This document shows, piece by piece, positions 6,933 through 13,884 of a DNA stretch of 14,574 nt. Each line of letters begins with the position of its first letter. Within the stretch, counting starts at the first letter, position 1. Under the pieces are notes generated by a model. That model searched no databases. It saw nothing but the letters and a program-made list of their open reading frames with translations, and had not been told where the DNA came from. This DNA is from JOPF136 sp035541255. GTDB lineage: Bacteria; Acidobacteriota; Terriglobia; Acidiferrales; UBA7541. The position numbers were made by a program, and so were the translations under genes. Where the stretch lies: the NCBI GenBank assembly GCA_035541255.1, contig DATKNR010000171.1:1-14574 (forward strand), written 5' to 3'.

Positions 6933-7592
6933 TCATGCGCTTGTCGAGGCCGCCCGGCGGAAAACCATATGCAGAGCGTTGGGCGAAGACGCGTGCTCCG
7001 TACAGCGGTAGCCCAGCTTCGGCAGGTCGATACCTGCGAATAGCGGTTCGCCTGACCCCAGGACCACCGGCCCGATGGCGAGATGCATTTCGTCAATCAG
7101 CCGCGCGCGCAGGAACTGCTGGATCGTCGCCACTCCGCCGCCGATGCGAACGTCTTTGCCGTTTGCAGCAGCGAGCGCACGCTCCGAAGCGGCGTGAATA
7201 CCTTCGGTGACGAAGTGGAATATTGTGTCGCCGGCCATTTTGATGGACGGGCGCGTGTGATGCGTCAGCACAAAAACCGGAGTGTGGAACGGCGGATCCT
7301 CGCCCCACCATCCCTTCCACGATCCGTCCGGCCACGGCCCGCGCACCGGCCCAAACATGTTCCGGCCCATAATCCACGCGCCAACATTTTCAAATCCGCG
7401 TGCGGTAAATTCCTCGTCGATCCCTGTCGTTCCTCCCTCTTTGCCGAATATGCGTTGCATCGTTCGCGTGGGGAACATCCAGTTGTGAAGTGCCAGGCCG
7501 CCGACGCCGAGCGGGTTCTCCGGGCTCTGATTAGGCCCTGCGCCATACCCGTCCGCGGAGACTCCGAATGATTGAACCTTCATCGCTGCCAT
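6933..7592 (-). CDS. Dihydrofolate reductase family protein (RibD C-terminal domain)
   Basis: Stand-alone NADPH-dependent reductase-like protein of the DHFR/RibD-C superfamily, predicted cytoplasmic, 219 residues. Visible family motifs are SADGYGAGPNQS near the N-terminus (12-23), MGRNMFGP (75-82), PVFVLTHH (105-112) and the glycine-rich IGGGVATIQQFLRARLIDEM (150-169), followed by LGSGEPLFAGIDLPKLGY. The IGGG loop binds the nicotinamide cofactor in the family. True riboflavin enzymes usually carry a deaminase domain or sit with rib genes, neither seen here, so the substrate is unknown. ATG 7592 was chosen because GAGGGG (7603-7598) lies five bases upstream; GTG 7598 and ATG 7583 are alternatives. 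It stands alone, convergent with the STAS gene and divergent from the small membrane protein. The 187 bases between its end and the STAS stop contain nothing convincing. Confidence 0.88.
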   Translation of the reverse strand: MAAMKVQSFGVSADGYGAGPNQSPENPLGVGGLALHNWMFPTRTMQRIFGKEGGTTGIDEEFTARGFENVGAWIMGRNMFGPVRGPWPDGSWKGWWGEDPPFHTPVFVLTHHTRPSIKMAGDTIFHFVTEGIHAASERALAAANGKDVRIGGGVATIQQFLRARLIDEMHLAIGPVVLGSGEPLFAGIDLPKLGYRCTEHASSPNALHMVFRRAASTSA

Positions 7593-7649
7593 ATGCACCC
7601 CTCACACCTTCCGGTCATTGCCTGTTGGAAGCGAAGGGAGGCCGCTGCG

Positions 7650-7677
7650 TTGCCAGGAGGCGAGGGTAGCGTACAAT
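7650..7677 (+). promoter_or_regulatory. Candidate sigma70 promoter for the small membrane protein
   Basis: TTGCCA (7650-7655, 5 of 6) and TACAAT (7672-7677, 5 of 6) are separated by 16 bases. The predicted start near 7684 lies about 60 bases before the proposed TTG start codon at 7744. A run of seven T (7687-7693) follows immediately. Confidence 0.5.
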
Positions 7678-7743
7678 CCACGAAGCTTTTTTTATAGGCG
7701 CTGTGAATTTCCAAAGGCGACAAGAATAGAGAGGGCGACTGGG

Positions 7744-8049
7744 TTGCGAAATCGGACTTGGTTGATATTCGCAGCGATGAATGGACTGGGAGCTCTGCTC
7801 TGCACGTTTGGCAAGCTCGAGCAGCCTGGAATCGAAGGTCTGGCGCTCCTCGTGGGCATCATTTTTCTGCTTCCGGGCTCGATTCCGGTGATTCTTGAAA
7901 TCGGTCCGCTGGGCCGCTTCTTCGATTTCCTGGGCGTCTACCTGGACCATGTGGCCTGTGCGTTGGTCGCCGTGTTGATCAATCTTGTGTTCTGGCTCGT
8001 AGTCGGCGCATTCGTACGGCATCTCCGGCCGCGTCCGGCGGGCCAATAG
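7744..8049 (+). CDS. Small hydrophobic membrane protein, unknown function
   Basis: I do not recognise the family. About 101 residues with three probable membrane helices: RTWLIFAAMNGLGALLCTF, IEGLALLVGIIFLLPGSIPV and VACALVAVLINLVFWLVVGA, ending in a basic tail (RHLRPRPAGQ). The frame is open from 7618, but the residues before 7744 look non-coding and Arg-rich. TTG 7744 is preceded by GAGAGGG (7729-7735) at eight bases and by a promoter-like pair at 7650-7677, so I prefer it; ATG 7777 is the alternative (90 residues). The plus-strand frame follows membrane-protein logic, while the opposite strand gives only a Gln/Arg-rich reading, which supports this strand. It ends 19 bases from the convergent flavoenzyme gene. 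Confidence 0.65.
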   Translation: MRNRTWLIFAAMNGLGALLCTFGKLEQPGIEGLALLVGIIFLLPGSIPVILEIGPLGRFFDFLGVYLDHVACALVAVLINLVFWLVVGAFVRHLRPRPAGQ

Positions 8050-8068
8050 CAAGGCCGTCCTACCCAGG

Positions 8069-9592
8069 CTAACCGCCAGACACGCTTCGCAGCACCATCT
8101 GTGCGGCTTCCACGCCGTGATACTGCGCCTCCTCGAAAATGGAAATGCCGCTCAAATCCGAATTCGCGAATAAGACGCGCGAGCGCGGATCGCGACGTAT
8201 GAGCCGCCTCCGCTCATCCGAAAAAATCGAGCCGACCGCGGGGCGGATCATCGCGTGGCCCATGCGCATCACGTCAATCCGCGAGGCGCACTGTCGAATG
8301 TCCGAATGAACGCGCTCCAGGTCGTGCAGGATCGCTTCCTTCCAGTAATCCCAGTCCTTCGCGAGCAGCAGATGGCGGCCGTCGGCGGGTTCGCCATCGG
8401 CCAGTGCCCAATAGAATGTCCACACGGTGCGGTCAATGTGCGTGCGCACGCTCTGGTGCGTGGCATCCACGTAGCCCAGCGTGGGCGAATCGAGAAACAC
8501 CGTGTCCCAGGTGGGCTCGGCACCGCGCGAATCCGGCAGGCGTTCCAGCGTGAGGTTAGCGGTGAGCCAGGGAGAGTACACAAAATCCTGCAGCTGAGGG
8601 AATCCTTCCATCAGGTAGGGCGCGAGAAACGATGGTGCAGCGAAAATCACGAATTCCGCCTGATACTCCGTATCGCCGGCAATTACCGCCACACCGCGCG
8701 CAGAATGCGCGATGCGGTGCACCATCTGACCTGTGCGGACGTGTTCCCCGACGCGTTCCAGAAGTCGCCGGGTGATCCATCCGTTGCCCTCCGGCCAGGT
8801 GAGCGGGCCTTTTTCCTCCTCCGGTCGCGACGAAAAATAATGAATGCCGGCCCACGCCGACGTCGCGCCGGCCAGCGCTCCGTAATCATCGCGGCAGGCG
8901 TAGTTCATGTACCAGAGCAGCAGGCGGGAATCGAAGCCGTGCCGGCCGAGCCATTCGGCGAACGAGATGCGGTCGAGTTCCGCATCTTTTTCCGAGCGGC
9001 CCAGCTCCAGCGGAATCGTGAATCTTCCCGAAGCGCGGTATTTGGCCAAGAGATCTTCGACCCGCTGAAACTGATCGCGATCGCGCTGGCGCAGGCCGAC
9101 CGCGGGTTCGATTCCGTCCTGCCAGCGACCGAACAAGAACAGCCGCTCCTGCGGCGCGAAGCACAGATAGCGCTCATTCCACCGGCCATCTCTTAGCACG
9201 CCGAGATCTTCGAAGAGTTCGCGGACGTAAACGGCTTTCGGTCCCGGCACGGGGACGTAATGCGCGGCCCAGGGATAGGCGGTGATTTCGTTTTCGCCCC
9301 AGCGCGCGTTGCCTCCGGCCTGCGCGTTCATTTCCAGCAGAACAAAATCACGGAAGCCGCGCTTCTGCATGCGCCACGCCGCGCTTAGCCCTGCGATGCC
9401 GCCGCCCACGATGACAACGGTGATTTTTTCTTTCCGTTTTGGCGCCGGAAAAGAGGCGCGGTCGCGCAGCAGGTGGCCTATCTGGAAATTGTCGTTGACG
9501 TACGACCCCTCAATCGGGCGGCCGCCTTTCAGGGAGAGACCAACGAGCGCTGCGCTGGCGGAGCGGAGAAAACCGCGGCGTCCTACCTTCAA
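8069..9592 (-). CDS. Tat-exported FAD-dependent amine oxidase-like protein
   Basis: Flavoprotein of the NAD(P)-binding Rossmann/amine oxidase superfamily, 507 residues, last gene of the operon. The N-terminus has a twin-arginine motif, GRRGFLRS (4-11), before a short hydrophobic stretch, predicting folded export to the periplasm. The FAD dinucleotide fold follows: ITVVIVGGGIAGLSAAW (57-73) with GGGIAG at 63-68 and Glu87 for the ribose. The C-terminal FAD segment is VLFANSDLSGISIFEEAQYHGVEAA. The family oxidises amines, polyamines or carotenoid-like compounds; the substrate is not evident. The start is TTG 9592, overlapping the upstream TGA as TTGA, with AAGGA about nine bases before it. The longer open frame to 9868 lies inside the spermidine-synthase gene and is not coding. 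Position after speD and speE-like genes suggests an amine or polyamine-derived substrate, which is inference. Confidence 0.88.
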   Translation of the reverse strand: MKVGRRGFLRSASAALVGLSLKGGRPIEGSYVNDNFQIGHLLRDRASFPAPKRKEKITVVIVGGGIAGLSAAWRMQKRGFRDFVLLEMNAQAGGNARWGENEITAYPWAAHYVPVPGPKAVYVRELFEDLGVLRDGRWNERYLCFAPQERLFLFGRWQDGIEPAVGLRQRDRDQFQRVEDLLAKYRASGRFTIPLELGRSEKDAELDRISFAEWLGRHGFDSRLLLWYMNYACRDDYGALAGATSAWAGIHYFSSRPEEEKGPLTWPEGNGWITRRLLERVGEHVRTGQMVHRIAHSARGVAVIAGDTEYQAEFVIFAAPSFLAPYLMEGFPQLQDFVYSPWLTANLTLERLPDSRGAEPTWDTVFLDSPTLGYVDATHQSVRTHIDRTVWTFYWALADGEPADGRHLLLAKDWDYWKEAILHDLERVHSDIRQCASRIDVMRMGHAMIRPAVGSIFSDERRRLIRRDPRSRVLFANSDLSGISIFEEAQYHGVEAAQMVLRSVSGG

Positions 9593-11085
9593 TGCGAAAT
9601 GTCCTTCCAGTCGTTTTCGTACGCGCGCACGAGCACCTGCGTGTTCAGCCGGTTCGGCGGCATGGGCATGGGCTCCATATCCGGCGGAAACTGGAAGAGC
9701 GGCGGCAGCCCCGCAACGCTCACGAATCGCAGGCCGGCAGGAAGGGACGCGGGCAGCTCGTAGTCGTGCAATCCGGCGAGCACGAATCCCCACTCGCCGA
9801 ACGACGGCACGTAGACGTGATAGGGGTACGTATGCAGTCCGGCCTGCTTCAAGGTGGCGACGATGCACCAGAAGGAATCGCGCGCGAACATCGGCGAGGT
9901 GCTCTGCACCACCATCATTCCCTGCGCGCTCAGGTGGCGGGCAGCGGCGCGGTAGAACGCCGTGGTGTACAGCTTTCCGAGGGAATAGCTGGTTGGGTCG
10001 GGAAAATCCACGACGATGAAATCGAAACTGTCCGTATTGGAATCAAGCCACGGAAACGCGTCGGCATTGATCACATGCACTTTCGGCGAGCGCAACGAAT
10101 CGTGGTTGAGCGCCGTAAGCATGGGATTCGTGGAGAAAATCTCCGTCATCTCCGGGTCCAGGTCCACCAGCGTGATGGATGCGATCTGCGGATATTTCAG
10201 GATTTCGCGGACCGCCAGTCCGTCGCCTCCGCCGAGTACCAGCACGCGGCGCGGCGCAGGAATTGCGGAGAGGCCGGGATGGACGAGCGACTCGTGATAG
10301 CGGTATTCGTCGCGCGAGCTGAACTGCAGATGGCTGTTGAGAAAGAGGCGCAGGTCATCTTTGAACCGAGTGAGCACGATGTGCTGGTACTTCGTGTCGC
10401 GCGCGAAAATAATATCATCCGCGTAGATATTGTCTTCCGCCGCCGCGGTGATGAGTTTCGCGTTCACCATTCCGGCGCCGAGCACGCAGAAAACGGCCAG
10501 GCAGGCGATGCGCAGTCCGCGCGCGCGAACCAGTTGGTCGCCGAACAGGTACGTGCTCCACAGCGCCACCGCCACATTGACCAGGCCGAAGAGCATCGCG
10601 GAACGCACCAGTCCCAGCCGCGGAACCAGCAGAATCGGAAACAGCAGCGATGCGCCGAGCGCGCCCAGATAGTCGAACGTCAGCACGTGAGCGATCACAT
10701 CGCGAAACTGATAGCGGCCGCGCACGATGCGCATGAGCAGCGGAATCTCCAGCCCCACCAGCACACCCATCACGATCACCAGCGCGTAGAGCAGCAGTCC
10801 GAAGCCCTGCGTATAGGCGAAAGCCAGCATCAGCGCCGCGGAGGAAAATCCGCCGATGACGCCGAGCATCAGCTCGATCCACACGAACTGGAACACCAAC
10901 CCGCGCACCAAATAACGCGAAAGCGCGCTCCCCAATCCCATGGCGAACAGGTACGTGCCAATCACGGTGGAAAACTGGAGCACGCTATCGCCGAGCAGAT
11001 AACTGGCCAGTGTGCCGGCGACGAGTTCATAGATGAGCCCGCAGGCCGCCACCAGCAGCACGGAGATGAACAGGAGAATTCCCAT
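9589..11085 (-). CDS. Membrane-embedded spermidine synthase-like aminopropyltransferase
   Basis: Polyamine aminopropyltransferase-like protein, 498 residues, with a membrane half and a soluble half. Residues 1-210 contain about seven hydrophobic helices (first LLFISVLLVAACGLIYEL). Residues ~220-440 form a SpeE-type methyltransferase-fold domain: HLQFSSRDEYRYHESLVHPG (252-271), nucleotide-binding VLVLGGGDGLAVREI (281-295), acidic DLDPEM (308-313) and the catalytic-region VVDFPDPTSYSLGKLYTTAF (358-377). Known SpeE enzymes transfer aminopropyl from decarboxylated AdoMet to putrescine and release methylthioadenosine. Ordinary SpeE is soluble and ~280 residues, so the membrane half suggests an acceptor or partner at the membrane. 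ATG 11085 follows the DUF350 stop after three bases. With speD in the same operon the donor is available. Aminopropyl transfer is inferred; a different acceptor or radical is possible. Confidence 0.9.
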   Translation of the reverse strand: MGILLFISVLLVAACGLIYELVAGTLASYLLGDSVLQFSTVIGTYLFAMGLGSALSRYLVRGLVFQFVWIELMLGVIGGFSSAALMLAFAYTQGFGLLLYALVIVMGVLVGLEIPLLMRIVRGRYQFRDVIAHVLTFDYLGALGASLLFPILLVPRLGLVRSAMLFGLVNVAVALWSTYLFGDQLVRARGLRIACLAVFCVLGAGMVNAKLITAAAEDNIYADDIIFARDTKYQHIVLTRFKDDLRLFLNSHLQFSSRDEYRYHESLVHPGLSAIPAPRRVLVLGGGDGLAVREILKYPQIASITLVDLDPEMTEIFSTNPMLTALNHDSLRSPKVHVINADAFPWLDSNTDSFDFIVVDFPDPTSYSLGKLYTTAFYRAAARHLSAQGMMVVQSTSPMFARDSFWCIVATLKQAGLHTYPYHVYVPSFGEWGFVLAGLHDYELPASLPAGLRFVSVAGLPPLFQFPPDMEPMPMPPNRLNTQVLVRAYENDWKDISH

Positions 11086-11088
11086 GGG

Positions 11089-11301
11089 TCAGTGAATGGC
11101 GGAGGCGATGATGATGCAGAGCCCAATGGACATGGCGCCCACGAGGATGGCCAGCGCCATGTTGTGTTCCTGCACGATTTCCTTCCACAGATGATAGGGC
11201 GTGAGCTTGTCCATCACCAGGAAGGCGACGACGAAGATCAGCATGCCTAGAAACGCGAAGGCCAGCGCGGCCACGATATTGCCCAGCGGAACGAGGTTCA
11301 T
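11089..11301 (-). CDS. DUF350 (YjfL-like) small membrane protein
   Basis: Integral membrane protein of 70 residues with two hydrophobic helices (about 7-30 and 47-68) joined by a polar loop, DKLTPYHLWKEIVQEHN. The N-Ala-Ala-rich start of the second helix (HNMALAILVGAMSIGLCI) is the DUF350 hallmark. E. coli YjfL and most relatives have two such units in ~130 residues; this one has a single unit and presumably dimerises. ATG 11301 has GGAGG (11314-11310) eight bases upstream. One base separates it from the stop of the secreted small protein and three from the speE-like start. DUF350 genes in other bacteria occur with SPFH, PspA-like and DUF4178/YjfK genes as I recall. The molecular role is not known. 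Confidence 0.85.
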   Translation of the reverse strand: MNLVPLGNIVAALAFAFLGMLIFVVAFLVMDKLTPYHLWKEIVQEHNMALAILVGAMSIGLCIIIASAIH

Positions 11302-11302
11302 C

Positions 11303-11488
11303 TTATTTGCCTCCGGTGTAGTGGTGATAGCTTTGATAGATGGAGCGATACGAGCCGGGATTATCGCGAACGGACTTGGGAATGTTCTTGAGCGCCGTGG
11401 TCTTGTCGAGGCTCCAGCCGCTGTACTGCGCAAAACTAGTGCCCGCGAGGACCAGAAGGCCGTAAATCCAGTACAGTCTGCGAATCAT
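11303..11488 (-). CDS. Small secreted protein, 61 residues, unknown function
   Basis: No family recognised. Residues 1-20 are a clear signal peptide (MIRRLYWIYG then LLVLAGTSFA) with a likely cut before Gln21. The mature part has 41 residues and is Tyr/Ser/Lys/Arg-rich, with the segment RDNPGSYRSIYQSYHHY and a C-terminal GGK. There is no cysteine, so it is neither a lipoprotein nor disulfide-bonded. ATG 11488 shares one base with the TGA of the membrane DUF4178 gene (TGATG) and has GGAGGA (11500-11495) six bases upstream, so translation is well supported despite its size. It lies inside the polyamine/DUF350 operon. It could be a structural accessory or a modified substrate; both are guesses. 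Confidence 0.8.
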   Translation of the reverse strand: MIRRLYWIYGLLVLAGTSFAQYSGWSLDKTTALKNIPKSVRDNPGSYRSIYQSYHHYTGGK

Positions 11489-12828
11489 CAGTCGTCCTCC
11501 GAACTGCTGGAGCTTGTTGTGACAAGGGGGTGATCGCTTTCGGCCCAGCGCAGCCGTTCGAAATTGAAGCGCCTCCAGGTGACCGCAATCGCCGGCACCA
11601 GAAGGGCAAGAAACCCCAAGCCGAAGAAACCGAGGACGGGAACGTCGCGCTTCACCTGAACAGCGTAGTTAATGCGCGGGTGATTCGCGGCGAACTCCGG
11701 CTCGATGCGGAGGTAATACGTGCCGGGGGGGACCGAAGGGACGATTACGGAATCGCTGCGGCTTCCCTCCGACCAGTTCCCGTCGCTGTCGTGCCCGTGG
11801 TAATAGCTCACTTCGCGCCCAAAATCCCAGGCCTGGCCCGTCCCCTGATTGATGAGGGCGTAGTTCAGATAGATCCAGTTGTTGTCGACGTCGGCGTGTG
11901 TGGTTACCTCGACGTTGGAGGTGCGGCCGCCCAGTTCGAATTCGTCCGTAACAAATGAGCCTTCGCCCTTTTGCGGTCCGGCATCCAGCGAGTAACTGGC
12001 GCTGAACACCTGCCGGTCGCGCAGGATAAACACACTGAACACAATCAGCAGCGCGAGCAGCAGAACGGAGTGGAGCGCGAAGGCCGACCACACTCCCTTC
12101 ACCGATTCGTTCACGGGCGCGGGTTGATTCTCGAACACACCGACCGCCGGCGGTGGATTGCCCGGCATTTGGAACGCGGCCCACACGTCGCGGCCATACA
12201 TGTACTCGCCGAGGGACCAGGTGATCTCGTCGCCGGATTTCTCGGAGGAGAGAACGCGCGGCGGAGAAATGAGATCGGTGACCTCGGCCTCCTCGCCAAC
12301 GCGCACCTGCCAGGGAAACTCGCCGAGCACGTAGCTGGTTTCGGCCGTGCAGGTCTGAAAATGTTTGTAGGTTTCGCCGAGGTAGGTGGCCTTCGGCGGG
12401 TTGCTGGGAACGATGGTGGGAAGCATCTTGCAGGGACCGACGTCGTTCCAGTGGCCGTCGTATTCGGTGAGGTAGCGGAAGCCCTTGTAGGGATTGAAGA
12501 GCACGTATTCGTGCCAGCTGTAGCGCGTGCCGTCCACCAGCGTGCTGCGGCGCTGGAATCCGATGACTTCGTAGTCCACGCCGCGAAGTTTTCCGCGTTT
12601 GCCGAGAGGGATTCGCGGGCCAGCCTCCCGCATCTTGATCTCAAACGTCTGCAGGATTTTCAGGTTCGGATCGGTGGCGTCGAGGATGGAGTGACAACTG
12701 CCGCAGACCACCGTTTCCGCTTTGCCGAACGAGCGCAGCTCGATGGCCGCGCCGCACTTTGGACAATTGATGGCCTTCACCTGCGGCTTGGACGGCGGCT
12801 GGGGAGGAGGAGGCGGCGCGGCGCTCAT
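11488..12828 (-). CDS. Membrane-anchored zinc-ribbon DUF4178-like protein
   Basis: 446-residue protein with a Pro-rich start (PPPPPQPPSKP), a zinc ribbon (Cys22, Cys25, Cys42, Cys45 in CPKCG and CGSCH) and DUF4178-like beta-rich domains from about 72 to 220 (LGKRGKLRGVDYEVIGFQRR, SWHEYVLFNPYKGFRYLTEY). A membrane helix lies at about 248-269 (LLLALLIVFSVFIL), then an extracytoplasmic beta domain (about 272-392) with PPGTYYLRIEPEF, and a second helix at 396-416. The C-terminal tail is acidic and Ser-rich (SSSSSEDD). The ends are thus likely cytoplasmic and the beta domain periplasmic. ATG 12828 overlaps the previous TGA (TGATG) and has GAGGG six bases upstream. It probably pairs with the smaller DUF4178 protein. 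The biochemical role of DUF4178 is unknown. Confidence 0.85.
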   Translation of the reverse strand: MSAAPPPPPQPPSKPQVKAINCPKCGAAIELRSFGKAETVVCGSCHSILDATDPNLKILQTFEIKMREAGPRIPLGKRGKLRGVDYEVIGFQRRSTLVDGTRYSWHEYVLFNPYKGFRYLTEYDGHWNDVGPCKMLPTIVPSNPPKATYLGETYKHFQTCTAETSYVLGEFPWQVRVGEEAEVTDLISPPRVLSSEKSGDEITWSLGEYMYGRDVWAAFQMPGNPPPAVGVFENQPAPVNESVKGVWSAFALHSVLLLALLIVFSVFILRDRQVFSASYSLDAGPQKGEGSFVTDEFELGGRTSNVEVTTHADVDNNWIYLNYALINQGTGQAWDFGREVSYYHGHDSDGNWSEGSRSDSVIVPSVPPGTYYLRIEPEFAANHPRINYAVQVKRDVPVLGFFGLGFLALLVPAIAVTWRRFNFERLRWAESDHPLVTTSSSSSEDD

Positions 12829-13460
12829 CACCAGCCCTCGAAGGTGCGCAGATTCTTGAGGTGCAGATCCTCGAACTCGACGAATTCGCCGAGGTACAGT
12901 GCCGGTTCGTCGTCACTGTAATCCAGCGTGGCGAATTTGCGCGAAGGCGTGCGCAGATCGGCAAACGTGACGACCGTCTTGTCCCAGAATTCGAAGGGCA
13001 ATTCGCCTTCCACTCCGCGGTAATTTGCCTGCGTGATGACGCTGACGGTGTAAGGCTGCTTATTCCACGTGAATTGCTGGCCCACCTGAATCCCGTCGGC
13101 CGGCGGAAGATTCTGGATGCGCGCAGGAAAGCTGACGGCGTATTCATCCTGCGCGTCGGAAAGCCACGCGCTCGTGCCGTCGTTCATCAGAATGTGCCAT
13201 TCATTCCATCCGCCCTGCTCGTATTCATAAAGGATACGGCCGATGGCGCGGAACGCCTTGTTGGCGTAAATGCCTTCGGTATTCAGCTGAATGGGCGAGC
13301 TGTCCGGCGGCAGGTCGGCAACCTGGCCCACCCGCTTCAGGTCCACGTCCGTTCGCACCAGAATGCTCTTGCAGTACGTGCACACGGTCTGAACGCTGCT
13401 GGACCACTGGAAGACGATCTTGGCGCCGCAGTTGGGACAGTTCGCGACGGGTTGCGTCAT
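12828..13460 (-). CDS. Soluble zinc-ribbon DUF4178-like protein
   Basis: 210-residue cytoplasmic protein. An N-terminal zinc ribbon has Cys8, Cys11, Cys27 and Cys30 (NCPNCGAKI, VCTYCKSIL). A DUF4178-like beta domain follows (about 55-200), with NKAFRAIGRILYEYEQGGWNEWHI and a TWNKQPYTVSVI repeat-like unit. It has no membrane helix or signal peptide. ATG 13460 begins 36 bases after the speD stop and its Shine-Dalgarno is weak. Its stop overlaps the start of the larger membrane-anchored DUF4178 gene by one base. The two share ribbon and WHE/W-x-EW features and probably arose by duplication. Function unknown; the ribbon may mediate protein contact or sense metal or redox state. Confidence 0.85.
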   Translation of the reverse strand: MTQPVANCPNCGAKIVFQWSSSVQTVCTYCKSILVRTDVDLKRVGQVADLPPDSSPIQLNTEGIYANKAFRAIGRILYEYEQGGWNEWHILMNDGTSAWLSDAQDEYAVSFPARIQNLPPADGIQVGQQFTWNKQPYTVSVITQANYRGVEGELPFEFWDKTVVTFADLRTPSRKFATLDYSDDEPALYLGEFVEFEDLHLKNLRTFEGW

Positions 13461-13496
13461 CGGCGGCTCATCGCGTGCGGCGTTCGCGGATCATTC

Positions 13497-13868
13497 TCAA
13501 TCGCTCGCGGCCTGCTGCCGGGAGAGTTCGTAAGGGCGCGCCAGCCGGCGGATGGAAACAGCCTGCGCCGAAAACAACTGCTGGAGCGCAGGCTCAAAGG
13601 CCCACTCCTGCCGTGGGAGACAACAGAACAGATTCAGGCACAGCGAACCGTGCTCGGGAAAGGTGTGGCAGGCGAGATGGGATTCCGAGAGCAGGCAGAG
13701 GCCCGTGATGCCGCCCGTGACGGGAAATTGGTGCCACTGCGTCTGGCCCACGGGACGCAGCTTCATCCCGCGGATCATGCCGTGAAAGAGAGTTTGAACG
13801 GCGCGCAGGTCGCGGAGCGACTCCGGGGAGCAGCCGAACGCTTCCACCACCCACTCAATCCCGCCCAT
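13497..13868 (-). CDS. speD: S-adenosylmethionine decarboxylase proenzyme (prokaryotic, pyruvoyl type)
   Basis: Pyruvoyl enzyme that decarboxylates S-adenosylmethionine to supply the aminopropyl group for spermidine synthesis. 123 residues, the usual length of the short bacterial form. The self-cleavage site is LLSESHLACHTFPEHG: cleavage is expected between Glu62 and Ser63, and Ser63 becomes the pyruvoyl group. His68 and Cys83 are also present, matching in number the processing and proton-donor residues of the Thermotoga maritima enzyme as I remember it. GGITGLCLL precedes the site. ATG 13868 has GGAG eight bases upstream; the longer open frame overlaps the SPFH gene and is not used. It lies 16 bases after the SPFH stop. 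The C-terminal LARPYELSRQQAASD extends slightly beyond the core. The match to the family is clear over the catalytic core. Confidence 0.93.
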   Translation of the reverse strand: MGGIEWVVEAFGCSPESLRDLRAVQTLFHGMIRGMKLRPVGQTQWHQFPVTGGITGLCLLSESHLACHTFPEHGSLCLNLFCCLPRQEWAFEPALQQLFSAQAVSIRRLARPYELSRQQAASD

Positions 13869-13884
13869 TCGCGTATCTCCGCGG

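Noticed and set aside
9593..9868. Upstream extension of the flavoenzyme to 9868
   Set aside because: It overlaps the C-terminal coding region of the SpeE-like gene, is Arg/Ala-rich, and would place the Tat motif inside the protein.
9592..11250. Long plus-strand open frame (552 codons) opposite the spermidine synthase-like gene
   Set aside because: Its translation is dominated by His, Gln, Arg and Glu without hydrophobic cores; the opposite strand has clear SpeE motifs and membrane helices.
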